Source: Sorangiineae bacterium NIC37A_2 (lineage in GTDB: Bacteria; Myxococcota_A; Polyangia; Polyangiales; Polyangiaceae). From it: a stretch of DNA of 64,000 nucleotides. The stretch spans positions 62,001 through 126,000 of the forward strand of contig NASX01000006.1 in assembly GCA_002085155.1 (NCBI GenBank). Direction: 5' to 3'. The notes beneath the pieces were generated by a model that was not told where the DNA came from, searched no databases, and saw nothing but the letters and a program-made list of their open reading frames with translations. This document shows positions 53,903-62,729 of the stretch, one piece after another (position 1 is the first letter of the stretch; each line of letters opens with the position of its first letter). A program made the position numbers and the translations under genes.

Positions 53903-54537
53903 CTTCGCGAGGGAACGGCATGAGCGACGGCGACCGCAGCTACTGGGACAAGCACGCGAAGAACTACGATCGCTCGATGGCGCTCCTCGGACGGCCGATC
54001 CCCAGAATGGTCGAGCTGGCCGGGGAAGCGACACGCGGTCTCGGGCGCGTGCTCGAGGTTGCGGCCGGCACCGGGCTCGTTACACCCGCGCTCGCCTCGG
54101 GCGCAGCAGAGGTCATCGCCACCGACTACTCGGCGGCGATGGTGGCCGCGCTTGAGCGGCGCGTGCGAGATGCCGGCGTGACGAACGTACGGTGCGAGCA
54201 GGCCGACCTCTACGCACTCCGGTTCGACGAAGGGACGTTCGACGCGGTCGTCGCAGCGAACGTCCTTCACCTTGTGCCGGACCTGCCGGGGGCGCTGGCG
54301 GCGCTTCGGCGCGTGCTCAAGCCGGGCGGCCGCATCATCGTTCCGACCTTCTGTCACGACGAGACGGCGCTCTCGTGGGTCGTCTCGCGGGCGCTGGCTG
54401 TGACTGGCTTCCCGGGGCACCGGCGCTTCACCACGAAGTCGCTACGGCGCGCCGTCGAAGACTCGGGCGTCCGCGTGAACCGGACCGAGACCCTGCCAGG
54501 CGTCATCCCGATCGGGTACGTCGAGGGGACGAGTTGA
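53899..54537 (+). CDS. Class I SAM-dependent methyltransferase
   Basis: The 212-residue protein has SAM motif I LEVAAGTGLV at about 51-60, IATDYSAAMV, and a post-I Asp in CEQADLYALRFDE. The motif VLKPGGRIIVPTF is typical of UbiE/ArsM-like folds. No CPC-type arsenic-binding Cys set is seen. It is the last gene of the metal operon and may modify a metalloid or lipid. GTG/ATG choice: ATG 53899 overlaps the ATPase stop; ATG 53920 is an alternative. Confidence 0.85.
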   Translation: MTSRGNGMSDGDRSYWDKHAKNYDRSMALLGRPIPRMVELAGEATRGLGRVLEVAAGTGLVTPALASGAAEVIATDYSAAMVAALERRVRDAGVTNVRCEQADLYALRFDEGTFDAVVAANVLHLVPDLPGALAALRRVLKPGGRIIVPTFCHDETALSWVVSRALAVTGFPGHRRFTTKSLRRAVEDSGVRVNRTETLPGVIPIGYVEGTS

Positions 54538-54603
54538 CCCGCAAAACGCGATGCTCGACCAGATGATGCTCGAGCTCGAAGGGCGGGAAGCCGTGCATCG
54601 AAA

Positions 54604-55051
54604 GCGCCCCAGCGATCAACAGGCCCACCGACGCCCGCGATCACGCTGACGCTCGAACCTCGCGCGCTCTGCTCGCAAGATGCATTGGCCGGCATCGTTC
54701 GTAGCTCGTTGCGAGCCTTCGCCCCGATGATGAACAGCACGGCGCGTCGAAGCGGCGCCGAACCTGCTAACCAGCGGGGCCGATCGTTAACCGCCGGGTA
54801 CGCAGTTAAACGCCTCTCCGTTTCTCTCTCCCCACGGGACAGGAGAGAGAGCGGGAGAGCTGTCCCACGCGGCGCTCATCGAGCTCGCTCGGCGTTCTCT
54901 GCGAGCGCTCGCGGGAGCACCGTCGCGACACGCGCAGCGCGCGAAACGCCCGGACTTCTGGGGAGAAACGGCGAAGCCCCCTCGGATCGCTCCTTGGGGG
55001 CTTCTGTTTACCGACCCTCGCCGTTGGTTGGCGACGAGAGAAAAATGGCTC
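54604..55051. repeat. Long dispersed repeat, copy B
   Basis: It matches 20454-20893 in the same orientation, with AGCGATCAACAGGCCC near 54611, GTACGCAGTTAAACGCCTC near 54798 and the same CT/GA hairpin. It ends in GAGAAAAATGGCTCC, which leads straight into a copy of the tRNA-Asn 3' end. No protein is encoded. It fills the gap between the metal operon and the tRNA. Confidence 0.85.
54973..55009 (+). terminator. Terminator-like hairpin in repeat B
   Basis: GAAGCCCCC pairs with GGGGGCTTC and is followed by TGTTT, as in copy A. It could end the metal-operon transcript. Confidence 0.6.
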
Positions 55052-55066
55052 CAGCGGTAGGGCTCG
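55046..55066 (-). repeat. tRNA-Asn 3'-end duplication (att-like)
   Basis: GGCTCCAGCGGTAGGGCTCG at 55047-55066 repeats 55182-55201, the 3' end of tRNA-Asn. With the preceding T it encodes CCA after the discriminator base, while the real gene has CCC. Such duplications mark element ends at tRNA genes. The next 115 bp to the tRNA hold no gene. Confidence 0.75.
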
Positions 55067-55183
55067 TAGCCGCAGTCCAACCGCGCTCACGTTGAGCGCC
55101 ACGCCCCCATCCGGCTCTTCGGAGGTCTCCTGAGGCTCCGAGGCCTGCCGCGACGGGCTTGGGGCTCTGCCCCAAGCAATGGG

Positions 55184-55256
55184 CTCCAGCGGTAGGGCTC
55201 GAACCTACGACCCGGCGATTAACAGTCGCCTGCTCTGCCAACTGAGCTACGCTGGA
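55184..55256 (-). tRNA. tRNA-Asn (GTT)
   Basis: The 73-nt cloverleaf has acceptor TCCAGCG/CGCTGGA, D-arm GCTCAGTTGGCAGAGC, anticodon loop CTGTTAA (GTT, Asn), and T-arm GTAGGTTCGAGCCCTAC in order. The discriminator base is G. The 3' CCA is not encoded (CCC follows). It is the likely integration target for the accessory region to its left. Confidence 0.96.
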
Positions 55257-55273
55257 ATGTGAAGAGGGCGCGG

Positions 55274-55301
55274 ACACTAGCTCGACGGACCGGCGCGTCA
55301 A
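55274..55301 (-). promoter_or_regulatory. Promoter of tRNA-Asn
   Basis: On the minus strand TTGACG, 16-nt spacer and TAGTGT lie 18 bp before the tRNA. The -35 box overlaps the stop region of the histidine kinase gene. Confidence 0.6.
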
Positions 55302-57028
55302 GGGGAATCCATCAAAGTTGAGCGTCCTCCGAGCAGACAGCCAATTTGAACCTCGAGGACCTGGGTCGTGCAGGGTTTCATGACGAAGCCAGCGGGGAAA
55401 TGGAGCGTCTCGAGGCGGGCGGGCGCGTTCTCGACGTCGCCGCTGACGAGCAGGAAGGGGACCCGGCTCTGCCGGCGGTCGAGCTCCTCAGCGAGCTCCA
55501 GCCCCCCGAGCCGCGGCATGAGCCAGTCGGAGACGATGATATCGAACTGGGCGCCTTGGTCGATGTGCGCGAGGGCCTCGACCCCGTCGACGGCGGTCGT
55601 CACGCGGAAGCCGAGCCCTTCGAGGAGTCTTTGGTGAGTGCGGCGGACCAGGTCGTGATCTTCGGCGAGGAGCAGGCGCCCTCGGAGCTTCGACTCAGGA
55701 CCATTGCCGCTCGGTCGCTCCACAAACGGAGAGACCTCCTCGGCGCGGGGGAATTGAATCGTGAAGGTCGTTCCGTGATTGACCTGACTCTTCACCTCGA
55801 GTCGTCCTCCTGCGCGATCGACGATGTCCTTGACGGTCACCAGCCCGAGGCCCGTTCCCGTGCCCTTTGTCGTGAAAAATGGCGCAAATGCGCTCGCGAG
55901 GACCTCGTCGGACATGCCAACGCCGGTATCGACGACAACAAGCTCAACCATGTTGTCCGCGCCATCGCGGATCGTGACCTCGAGCCGCCCTCCGCTCGGC
56001 ATGGCGTCTCGCGCATTGACCGCGAGGTTCAAGATGAGCTGTTCGAGCTCCGACTGGGAAATGCTCACCTGCGCAGAGCGCGCCTCATCTTGCACGATCA
56101 GGTCGACCTGATCGCCGATGAGTCGCTCGAGGAGAGGAGCGAGCTCCCGCGCCACGGCTGAAAGATTCGAGCTGCGCGGACCGAGCGTGCGCTGACGCGC
56201 GAGCGAGAGGAGACGCTTCGTCATCAAGGTCGCCCGGGTCGTCGCGTTGTCGAGATCGTCGAGCAACTTGAGCGCCGCTTCGGGCTCACCCATGCGCACC
56301 CGCAGAAGATCGGAGACGCCCCGGATCACCCCGAGCAGATTGTTGAAGTCGTGGGCCACGCCGCTCGCCAGGCGTCCGATCGGCTCCATGCGCTGCGCTT
56401 CGAGGGAGCGAATCTGGGCTAGATCCCGCTCCCGAGCCGCCACAAGCGCCACCTCGATGGCCCGAGCATGAGCCCGGAGCAGGACCCACATCATCACGGT
56501 CGCCGCGATGCAGACCAAGGAGAGCGCGAGCGCGTCCTGCACCGGCGATCCTCTCACCACCGGCACCGTCGCCCCCGAGAGCCCGAGATAGATCGCCATG
56601 CCCACGACGAGCGCACACGCGAGGCCCCCGAACAGGAGCAGAGCTTTCCGGCCGAGCGTCACCGCGGCGAGGAGGATCACGACGAGGACCGAAGCGCCCG
56701 GCGCGGGATCGATGATGCCCGCGTTCCAGTAGGTCAAGCCGAGCACGGCGAGATGCCCCCCCGTCATGACCCAAGCCCCGAGTCGCGCTCGGCCGAAATG
56801 GACCAGTGTGAGGACAAAGGCGAGCATCAGTCCCATGGAGCCCGTCGCTAAGACGAGCAACCCCCGCGCCTCGGCGGCGCCAGGCCAAAGCACAATCAAG
56901 ATCGCGAGATCGATCGCGAGCAGCGCCTTGGCGCAAACGCCTGTGAAGCGCGCGCCCCGCTGCCGCAGCTCTCGCTCGACGACGTCGTAGGAAGCCGCGA
57001 GGTCGTGTGGAGGGTGCTTCGAGCTCAT
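55298..57028 (-). CDS. Hybrid sensor histidine kinase / response regulator
   Basis: The 576-residue protein has about six N-terminal membrane segments (residues 30-190), then a DHp helix with ASGVAHDFNNLLGVI (phospho-His). The ATPase domain has NLAVNARDAM (N-box) and TGTGLGLVTVKDIV (G-box). A C-terminal receiver follows (LLAEDHDLVRR, phospho-Asp in IVSDWLMPRLGG). There is no output domain, so it likely signals to a partner. It overlaps the phosphofructokinase gene by 4 bp. The signal is unknown. Confidence 0.93.
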   Translation of the reverse strand: MSSKHPPHDLAASYDVVERELRQRGARFTGVCAKALLAIDLAILIVLWPGAAEARGLLVLATGSMGLMLAFVLTLVHFGRARLGAWVMTGGHLAVLGLTYWNAGIIDPAPGASVLVVILLAAVTLGRKALLLFGGLACALVVGMAIYLGLSGATVPVVRGSPVQDALALSLVCIAATVMMWVLLRAHARAIEVALVAARERDLAQIRSLEAQRMEPIGRLASGVAHDFNNLLGVIRGVSDLLRVRMGEPEAALKLLDDLDNATTRATLMTKRLLSLARQRTLGPRSSNLSAVARELAPLLERLIGDQVDLIVQDEARSAQVSISQSELEQLILNLAVNARDAMPSGGRLEVTIRDGADNMVELVVVDTGVGMSDEVLASAFAPFFTTKGTGTGLGLVTVKDIVDRAGGRLEVKSQVNHGTTFTIQFPRAEEVSPFVERPSGNGPESKLRGRLLLAEDHDLVRRTHQRLLEGLGFRVTTAVDGVEALAHIDQGAQFDIIVSDWLMPRLGGLELAEELDRRQSRVPFLLVSGDVENAPARLETLHFPAGFVMKPCTTQVLEVQIGCLLGGRSTLMDSP

Positions 57029-58344
57029 GGAGCGGAGGCAGCCTTGAGCAAGGCTGGTTGCCCCGTGTCACTGACAACGTCGCGCCATAGGGGACCGTCC
57101 GGATCGACGCGGTTGCGCCTGGCGGAGGCGCCTCCGATCGGGACGTGGACGAGGCGATTGTTCACGCGTCCGACGAGACACGCGGTGCGCCCGGCCATCG
57201 CGGCGTGCACCGCGTTCGCGCCGAGCCGCGCGCAATAGATCGAGTCGGACGCACAAGCGGGCAGGCTGCGAACCATGTAGCTCGGGTCAATGTACTTCAT
57301 CGAAATCTCGAGCCCTCGCTCGGCGAAGTGCTTTTCGATCGCCTTGCGTAGGTAGACTCCGATGTCGCCCAACTTCTTGTTCCCCCCTGCGTCATATCCT
57401 TCCATTTCCACGTAGGATTGGCCAGCGCCTTCGGCGACCAAAACCATAGCATGCCCACTATCGCGCACCCGCGCCTCCAGGTGCCAGAGGAAGCCCCCCT
57501 CCCCCTCTATGTCGAAGGGCACCTCAGGAATAAGAACAAAATCCACATCATTGGATGCGAGCGCAGTGTGAGCGGCAATGAACCCGCTATCACGGCCCAT
57601 GACCTTGACGAGGCCGACGCCGTTCACGGAGTCTGCCGCTTCCGTGTGAGCCCCGTCGACAGCCCGGAGCGCCTCACTCACCGCAGTTTCAAAACCGAAC
57701 GACTTTTCCACAAACGACAAATCGTTATCGATCGTCTTGGGTACGCCGACCACAGCGATCGGAAGGCCGCGCGCCTGGATCTCGTCGGCGATGAGCGCAG
57801 CGCCGCGCTGGGTACCATCCCCACCGATCGTGAAAAGGACGTCGATCCCCTGTCTTTGAAGGGTATCGACGATGTCCTTGGTCCGCTCTCCCCCGCCCCG
57901 CGCGGTGCCCAAGATGGTCCCGCCCGCCCGATGGATATGGGCCACCACGGTCGGGTCAAGCTTCATGAGGCTCCACGGCGCGTCCGGCAGCAGTCCCCGG
58001 TACCCGTAGCGGACGCCGCTCACGTTCGTGACGCCGTACTGCTCGTATAACGTCATCACGATCGACCGCACGACGTCGTTGAGCCCGGGACAGAGCCCGC
58101 CACAGGTGACAATGGCCGCGTGCACGCGCCCCGGCGGGAAGAAGATGTTCTCCCGCGGGCCCGCCTTCTCAAGAACTCCTCGCTCACTCGAGTGAATCTC
58201 CTCTTCGCCCTCCATCACCTCGATGTTGCAGAGGACCCGCTCCCCGTCGTCGACGAAATGGCGCGCCCCCGGCCCGGCGCGCAGCTTCAAGGGCGAAGGG
58301 ATCAGGCACGGTCCAAGGCGGCGAATCTCAAACGGGTTCGTCAT
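57025..58344 (-). CDS. pfkA: 6-phosphofructokinase (ATP-dependent, TP0108-like clade)
   Basis: The 439-residue enzyme phosphorylates fructose 6-phosphate in glycolysis. Motifs are CGGLCPGLNDVV, IGGDGTQRGA, VPKTIDNDLSFVEKSFGFET and MGRDSGFIAAH. GGDG (Gly after GGD) points to ATP use, while PKTIDND carries the Lys common in PPi enzymes. The Gly/Lys mix is known in long bacterial and plant ATP enzymes. N- and C-terminal extensions make it longer than the 320-residue E. coli type. Donor use needs a test. Confidence 0.88.
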   Translation of the reverse strand: MTNPFEIRRLGPCLIPSPLKLRAGPGARHFVDDGERVLCNIEVMEGEEEIHSSERGVLEKAGPRENIFFPPGRVHAAIVTCGGLCPGLNDVVRSIVMTLYEQYGVTNVSGVRYGYRGLLPDAPWSLMKLDPTVVAHIHRAGGTILGTARGGGERTKDIVDTLQRQGIDVLFTIGGDGTQRGAALIADEIQARGLPIAVVGVPKTIDNDLSFVEKSFGFETAVSEALRAVDGAHTEAADSVNGVGLVKVMGRDSGFIAAHTALASNDVDFVLIPEVPFDIEGEGGFLWHLEARVRDSGHAMVLVAEGAGQSYVEMEGYDAGGNKKLGDIGVYLRKAIEKHFAERGLEISMKYIDPSYMVRSLPACASDSIYCARLGANAVHAAMAGRTACLVGRVNNRLVHVPIGGASARRNRVDPDGPLWRDVVSDTGQPALLKAASAP

Positions 58345-58504
58345 GAACCAAACGATAGGGAGAAGGGATCGGGCTTGCCTACCTGAAAAAACGAGGAGCT
58401 GATTTTCCCTGCTCTCGAGTCACGCTGGACTGCGCCTCGTGAGTGCCAGAGCCCCGGCGATCGGCGGGGGCGTTTTTGTGACCGAGGAGCCCCGTCAGGG
58501 TCTG

Positions 58505-59710
58505 TCAGGGCTTGCGCGGGCCGAGCTGAAGCGCGAGCTTGCGGCGATACCGCTTGTGGTAAAGCTCGGCGAGCGCGCTGAAGAGCATGGCGATGAGCGG
58601 GCCGTAGACGAGGCCGATCACGCCAAAGGAGGTGATGCCTCCGAGGATGGAAAGGAACACGAGCACATCGTGCATCCGCATGGCCGAGCCCATGAGCCGG
58701 GTCTTCACGACGTTCTCGACGAAGATGCCCTGAATGCTGCAGAACAGGAAGAAGGCGAGCGCTGTCCCCGGCCGGCCATCGAAGAACAGGAAGACCGACG
58801 CGGGAATGACCACGAGTGAGATCCCAACAAGCGGCAGAAACGCGAAGAAGGACATCACCCCGCCCCACAGAACCGGCGAAGGGAGCCCTGCGATGGCCAT
58901 CGCGATCCCGCCGAGCACCCCTTGGATGACGCTCCCGAGCCCATTGCCAACCACCACGCCCCGCGAGACCTTCTGGAAGGTCTGGATCAGGAGCTCGTCT
59001 TCGTCATCGGGCAGCGGTGAGAGATCGAAGAGGAAGGTCTTGAGGCGGTGTCCGTCGATCAGCGTGTAAAACACGAGGATCAGGACGATGATCAGGTGCA
59101 CCGTGATGCGGAGCGCATTCTCTAGGATCGCCCCGCCCCACTCGACCGCTGCCCTTTGCAGGGCGCTCGATAGGTCGTTCATGACCTCGAGCACCAGCTG
59201 ACGAGAGACGGGGACATGGAATTCGGCGAGACCGGCGACGAGCTTGTCGACAAGCTCGCTCGAGCTGCGCGTCAGCGTCGCAGCAAGTGAGCCAAAGGCG
59301 CTGCTGGCCTCGATGCCGATGGTGTAGGCGAGCATCGAGATCGGTCCGATGATGACGGTCGCGACAAATACGGTCACGAGCATCGCCGCCAGGATCGCTC
59401 GGTTGTTCAAGCGACGCCGCAGGGTCTCGTAGAGTCGGTGCGAGAGGCCGACGAGCACGAAGGCGAGCACGGCGTCGGCCACAAAATCGAGCAGGACGTA
59501 GATGGTCCCGAAGGTGACGCACGCGAAGAGCACCGCGAAGAAGAGCGGCGCTAGCGCGTCGGGCTCGAACATGCTGACGCTGAGCCGGGTCGACTCCGGC
59601 GTGATGCGCATCGAAGGCGTCCCTGGGTCAGGAGGGAAACTCTGGCGCTGACCGCCGAATCCACTCGGCACAGGCGCCTCTTGTTCGAAGCCGGGTTGAT
59701 CCTCGCTCAC
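58505..59710 (-). CDS. AI-2E family transporter (permease)
   Basis: The 401-residue membrane protein has about seven to eight segments and the family pattern: LVFYTLIDGHRLKTFLFDL, GNGLGSVIQGVLGGIAMAIA, and FFAFLPLVGISLVVIPA. The N-terminal 45 residues are soluble and Pro-rich. Family members move small molecules or ions; AI-2 export is only one case. It is a lone gene, with 160 bp to pfkA and 162 bp to the next gene. Confidence 0.88.
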   Translation of the reverse strand: MSEDQPGFEQEAPVPSGFGGQRQSFPPDPGTPSMRITPESTRLSVSMFEPDALAPLFFAVLFACVTFGTIYVLLDFVADAVLAFVLVGLSHRLYETLRRRLNNRAILAAMLVTVFVATVIIGPISMLAYTIGIEASSAFGSLAATLTRSSSELVDKLVAGLAEFHVPVSRQLVLEVMNDLSSALQRAAVEWGGAILENALRITVHLIIVLILVFYTLIDGHRLKTFLFDLSPLPDDEDELLIQTFQKVSRGVVVGNGLGSVIQGVLGGIAMAIAGLPSPVLWGGVMSFFAFLPLVGISLVVIPASVFLFFDGRPGTALAFFLFCSIQGIFVENVVKTRLMGSAMRMHDVLVFLSILGGITSFGVIGLVYGPLIAMLFSALAELYHKRYRRKLALQLGPRKP

Positions 59711-59839
59711 CGCGAGCTAGACGGTACCAGCCCCCCTTGCGAGCGACTAGGTCCCGTCCGACTGGGGATGAACGTAGCCAAGCGCCGGCTCAACCGGGCG
59801 CCCTTCGGGGAAGCTCGCCCAGGCGCGCCCCCAGGCGGC

Positions 59840-59864
59840 GCGCGGCGGGCTCTGCCCGCCGCGC
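59840..59864. terminator. Strong GC hairpin after the fibro-slime gene
   Basis: GCGCGGCGGGC pairs with GCCCGCCGCGC over a TCT loop, 9 bp past the stop at 59873. No U-tract follows, so it is either a Rho-aided terminator or an mRNA-end stabiliser. Confidence 0.55.
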
Positions 59865-59872
59865 CCTTCGCC

Positions 59873-60922
59873 TCACTTGATGATTTCAACAGGAACGAAG
59901 CAGGTGATGTTCGTTTGGACGCGGAAGTTCGAGGCGTCGGTCTGACGCTCGGCGTGGAAGATGTCCATGTCGTACTGCTGTCCCGGGGTCAGGCCGAGCT
60001 TGTCAAAGTCGATCGTGCCTGCGAGAGGCTGGTGAAGACCACCGAGATCCAGGGCCAACTTGTTGTTCACGAAGATCCACAGATCGTCGTCGCCACGGAA
60101 GGTGAACTTCTGCCCCGGCTCGTAGGTGAACTTCACGTGAGCTTCGGTCGTGAAGTGGTAGTTGTGGTCACGTCCCTCGTTGCCGAAACCTTGGCCGTCG
60201 ATCGGGAAAAACTCCTTCGAGTCAAAGGTCCCGTCCACGAGCGGGAGGACGCCGGGGATCTCGATGTTGACGCCTTCTTTCGTGGTGTACCAATCGCTGA
60301 AGGAGCTCTCACTCGTGATCTCCGAGGTCGGGATCGAATCAAAGATCCACCTCTTGCACGCGGCGACCATGCAGTCCTGGTTGATGTCGTAGTTGTTGTT
60401 CGGCTGCCAGCAGCCCGGGCCCACCACCTCGCGCTGCTGCCGACCGAGACCGAACTTCACGTTGAGCCCGTCGTTCTGGTCCGGGGTTCCGGTGAAGAGG
60501 ATCGGCTTGCGATCGGGGCTCAAGGTGTCGAGCACCATGCCGCAGCCCGCGTCGTTCCAGCCTTTGTAGACCTCACCGTTTTGGTCGTAGACCTTCTTGT
60601 CCGCGATCTCGAAATCAGGGTGCCCCGGATAGCCCTTGAAGTCACGGAAGAGGACCGGGAGCTCCGCTCCGCACTTGTCCTCTTCGCCGCTACCGCTCCC
60701 TCCGGTACCCCCACCCACGAGATCAGGCCCAGATTGATCGTCGCCCGTCCCGTTTCCGCTGCCGCTCCCCGGCGAGGGGTTCGTGGATGAGCCACCGGTG
60801 CCAACCACAAGACCATCGCTTCCGTCATCATCCTTCGAGACAGGCGCAGCCCCACAGGCGTTGACGCCTGCGATCGCAGACACGAGGAAAGCTAAACCTA
60901 AGGAACGATGAAGTGACGTCAT
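59873..60922 (-). CDS. Fibro-slime domain lipoprotein
   Basis: The 349-residue protein has a signal peptide ending in a lipobox (SAIAGVNAC) and a Gly/Ser/Pro linker (STNPSPGSGSGNGTG). The fibro-slime domain follows (PVLFRDFKGYPGHPDFEI, then FTFRGDDDLWIFVNNKLALD, LGGLHQPLAGTI). Several Cys residues suggest disulphides. The family is common in myxobacteria and Fibrobacter and sits on the cell surface, probably binding carbohydrate. ATG 60922 (MTSLHRSLG) is preferred to 60943. Confidence 0.88.
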   Translation of the reverse strand: MTSLHRSLGLAFLVSAIAGVNACGAAPVSKDDDGSDGLVVGTGGSSTNPSPGSGSGNGTGDDQSGPDLVGGGTGGSGSGEEDKCGAELPVLFRDFKGYPGHPDFEIADKKVYDQNGEVYKGWNDAGCGMVLDTLSPDRKPILFTGTPDQNDGLNVKFGLGRQQREVVGPGCWQPNNNYDINQDCMVAACKRWIFDSIPTSEITSESSFSDWYTTKEGVNIEIPGVLPLVDGTFDSKEFFPIDGQGFGNEGRDHNYHFTTEAHVKFTYEPGQKFTFRGDDDLWIFVNNKLALDLGGLHQPLAGTIDFDKLGLTPGQQYDMDIFHAERQTDASNFRVQTNITCFVPVEIIK

Positions 60923-61250
60923 GGGTCTTCCGGAGATATGCAAGAAAAAGCCAAAAAGATCGAAGCGCTTTACAGATTTGCGCTCATTGCCCCCCGCCGC
61001 CTAAAAGCAGCGCGAGAGTTCTTCTGAAATTTTGATGGTCGGCGCCCCTCTTCGCAAGAGAAGGCTCCGCCAGCCAGGGCAGCGCATCCACAATATTCCT
61101 TCTGCGAGGGAATTCTACCGCTCCCAAGGAACCCGGCGAACTTCGTGACCGCACCCTCCCCCCCCTTCGACTCCTCCTACGTCTCGCTCGGCGGCGAAAG
61201 ATGGCCTCTGGGTCCTGGGGGCGAAGGTTTACTTTATTCTCACGGGTCTC

Positions 61251-62687
61251 GTGCAACAGGTCGTGCTCGGACGCGTCCTGGGGCTCGACGGGTACGGGGC
61301 GCTCTCGACAGCTCTCTCCGCCAGCAGCATCGCCCACAACACCATCGTCCAAGCCTCTCTCCAAGGAGTGAGTCGTACGGTGGCGCGCGCCGGCCAGCAG
61401 CCGAAGAGAGCCCTGCGCCGGGTACTGTCGCACCATACTGCGGTCGCGCTCGCGCTCGGCGCGCTCTTTTGGGCCTTTTCGCCTGTCGTCGCTCGAGCTC
61501 TCGGAGCGCCGCACGTCACGACCTCGCTGAAGACACTGTCCCTCGTCTTCGTTTTCTATGGCCTCTACGCGCCCTTCATTGGCGCCCTCAACGGCACCAA
61601 ACGCATCCGCGCTCAGGCCTCCTTCGATATTCTGAGCGCGACCCTCCGAACCCTAGGCATGGTTTTTGGCGCTGCGCTCGGCGCGCGGCTGCTCGGAGCA
61701 GGCCAAGGTCCCTTCGGAGCAGTGCTCGGCTTCGCGCTTGCGGCCGCTCTCGTCCTCGTCTTGTCAGCGTTTTATGTCGGCGTAGGTGAAGCGGGGGGCG
61801 CTGAGCCCAAGGCCTCCGACTATGCCCGCGAACTCGGGAGCCTCGTGGGGGGTCAGTTGGTCCTGAATCTCCTATTTCAGGCGGACGCTCTCCTGCTTCG
61901 GCGATTTGCGGCAGACGCGGCCCTCTCGGTCGGACAGGACGTCACAGCAGCAGACACATTTGTCGGCGCCTATCGCGCTGCGCAGCTCTTCGCCTTCCTC
62001 CCTTATCAGCTCCTCGCCAGCGTCACGATTGTCCTGTTCCCGCTCGTCGCGCGCGCCCAGGCAGAGGCGGACCCGACGCGCGTGCGAGAGTACGTGCAAA
62101 ACGGGCTCCGGATCGCGCTCATGGTGCTGAGCCTCTTGCTCTCGCTTTTTGTCTCCGTGCCCGGAGAGTTGATCGGGCTCGTTTACGGAGCAGAGGCCGC
62201 TTCCCTCGGTGGTCCCACGCTACGCATCCTCGGGCCGAGCCTTTGTTTCCTCGCGCTCCTTGGGGTCCTGACCACCTGCCTCAATAGCCTCGGGCACGCG
62301 AAAAAGACCTTCCTTCTGACGCTCGTCGCCCTCGTCGCCGTCCTCACCTCAGCGACCCTCTTGGCCCGCGGTACCCCTCTCGAGCCGGAGCTCCTGAAGC
62401 GCATGGCGCTCGGCACCGGACTCGGTCTCATTCTCGCCGTGGGCCTCACGGCCCGGCAGCTCTACAGAGAGGTCGGAGCGCTCGTGCGCTTCAAGAGCCT
62501 CGGGAACATCCTGCTCACAACTGCGCTTGCCTGCGCAGTTGGACTCTTCGTCCTTCCCCCCTCCCTCACCATCTTCCTGCGCGCTCCGCTCATCACTATC
62601 GTCCAAGTCCTTGGCTTGTTCGCGCTCCGTGAGCTCCGCCCGGCCGAGCTCAAGGGCCTGCTCCGGCCACCTCAGAAGAAGAGTTAA
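61251..62687 (+). CDS. Polysaccharide flippase-like membrane protein (start frame-disturbed)
   Basis: The 478-residue frame has about 12-13 membrane segments and the Wzx/MATE-like pattern (GRVLGLDGYGALSTALS, FYGLYAPFIGALNGTKRIRA). It probably flips lipid-linked sugars. The GTG at 61251 falls inside the first membrane helix; the same frame continues upstream as AAKDGLWVLGAKVYFILTG with no start. Joining to GTG 61145 would need one C fewer in an eight-C run at 61158-61165. The true start is therefore likely 61145 with a frameshift. Confidence 0.82.
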   Translation: MQQVVLGRVLGLDGYGALSTALSASSIAHNTIVQASLQGVSRTVARAGQQPKRALRRVLSHHTAVALALGALFWAFSPVVARALGAPHVTTSLKTLSLVFVFYGLYAPFIGALNGTKRIRAQASFDILSATLRTLGMVFGAALGARLLGAGQGPFGAVLGFALAAALVLVLSAFYVGVGEAGGAEPKASDYARELGSLVGGQLVLNLLFQADALLLRRFAADAALSVGQDVTAADTFVGAYRAAQLFAFLPYQLLASVTIVLFPLVARAQAEADPTRVREYVQNGLRIALMVLSLLLSLFVSVPGELIGLVYGAEAASLGGPTLRILGPSLCFLALLGVLTTCLNSLGHAKKTFLLTLVALVAVLTSATLLARGTPLEPELLKRMALGTGLGLILAVGLTARQLYREVGALVRFKSLGNILLTTALACAVGLFVLPPSLTIFLRAPLITIVQVLGLFALRELRPAELKGLLRPPQKKS

Positions 62688-62729
62688 AAGCTCACTCGAG
62701 ATCGCTCGCGATAGCGGCGCGGATCGCGA

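Noticed and set aside
58449-58475. GCCCC...GGGGC followed by GTTTTTG as a terminator
   Set aside because: The stem is only 5-6 bp, and the T-run is on the plus strand where no upstream plus-strand gene exists.
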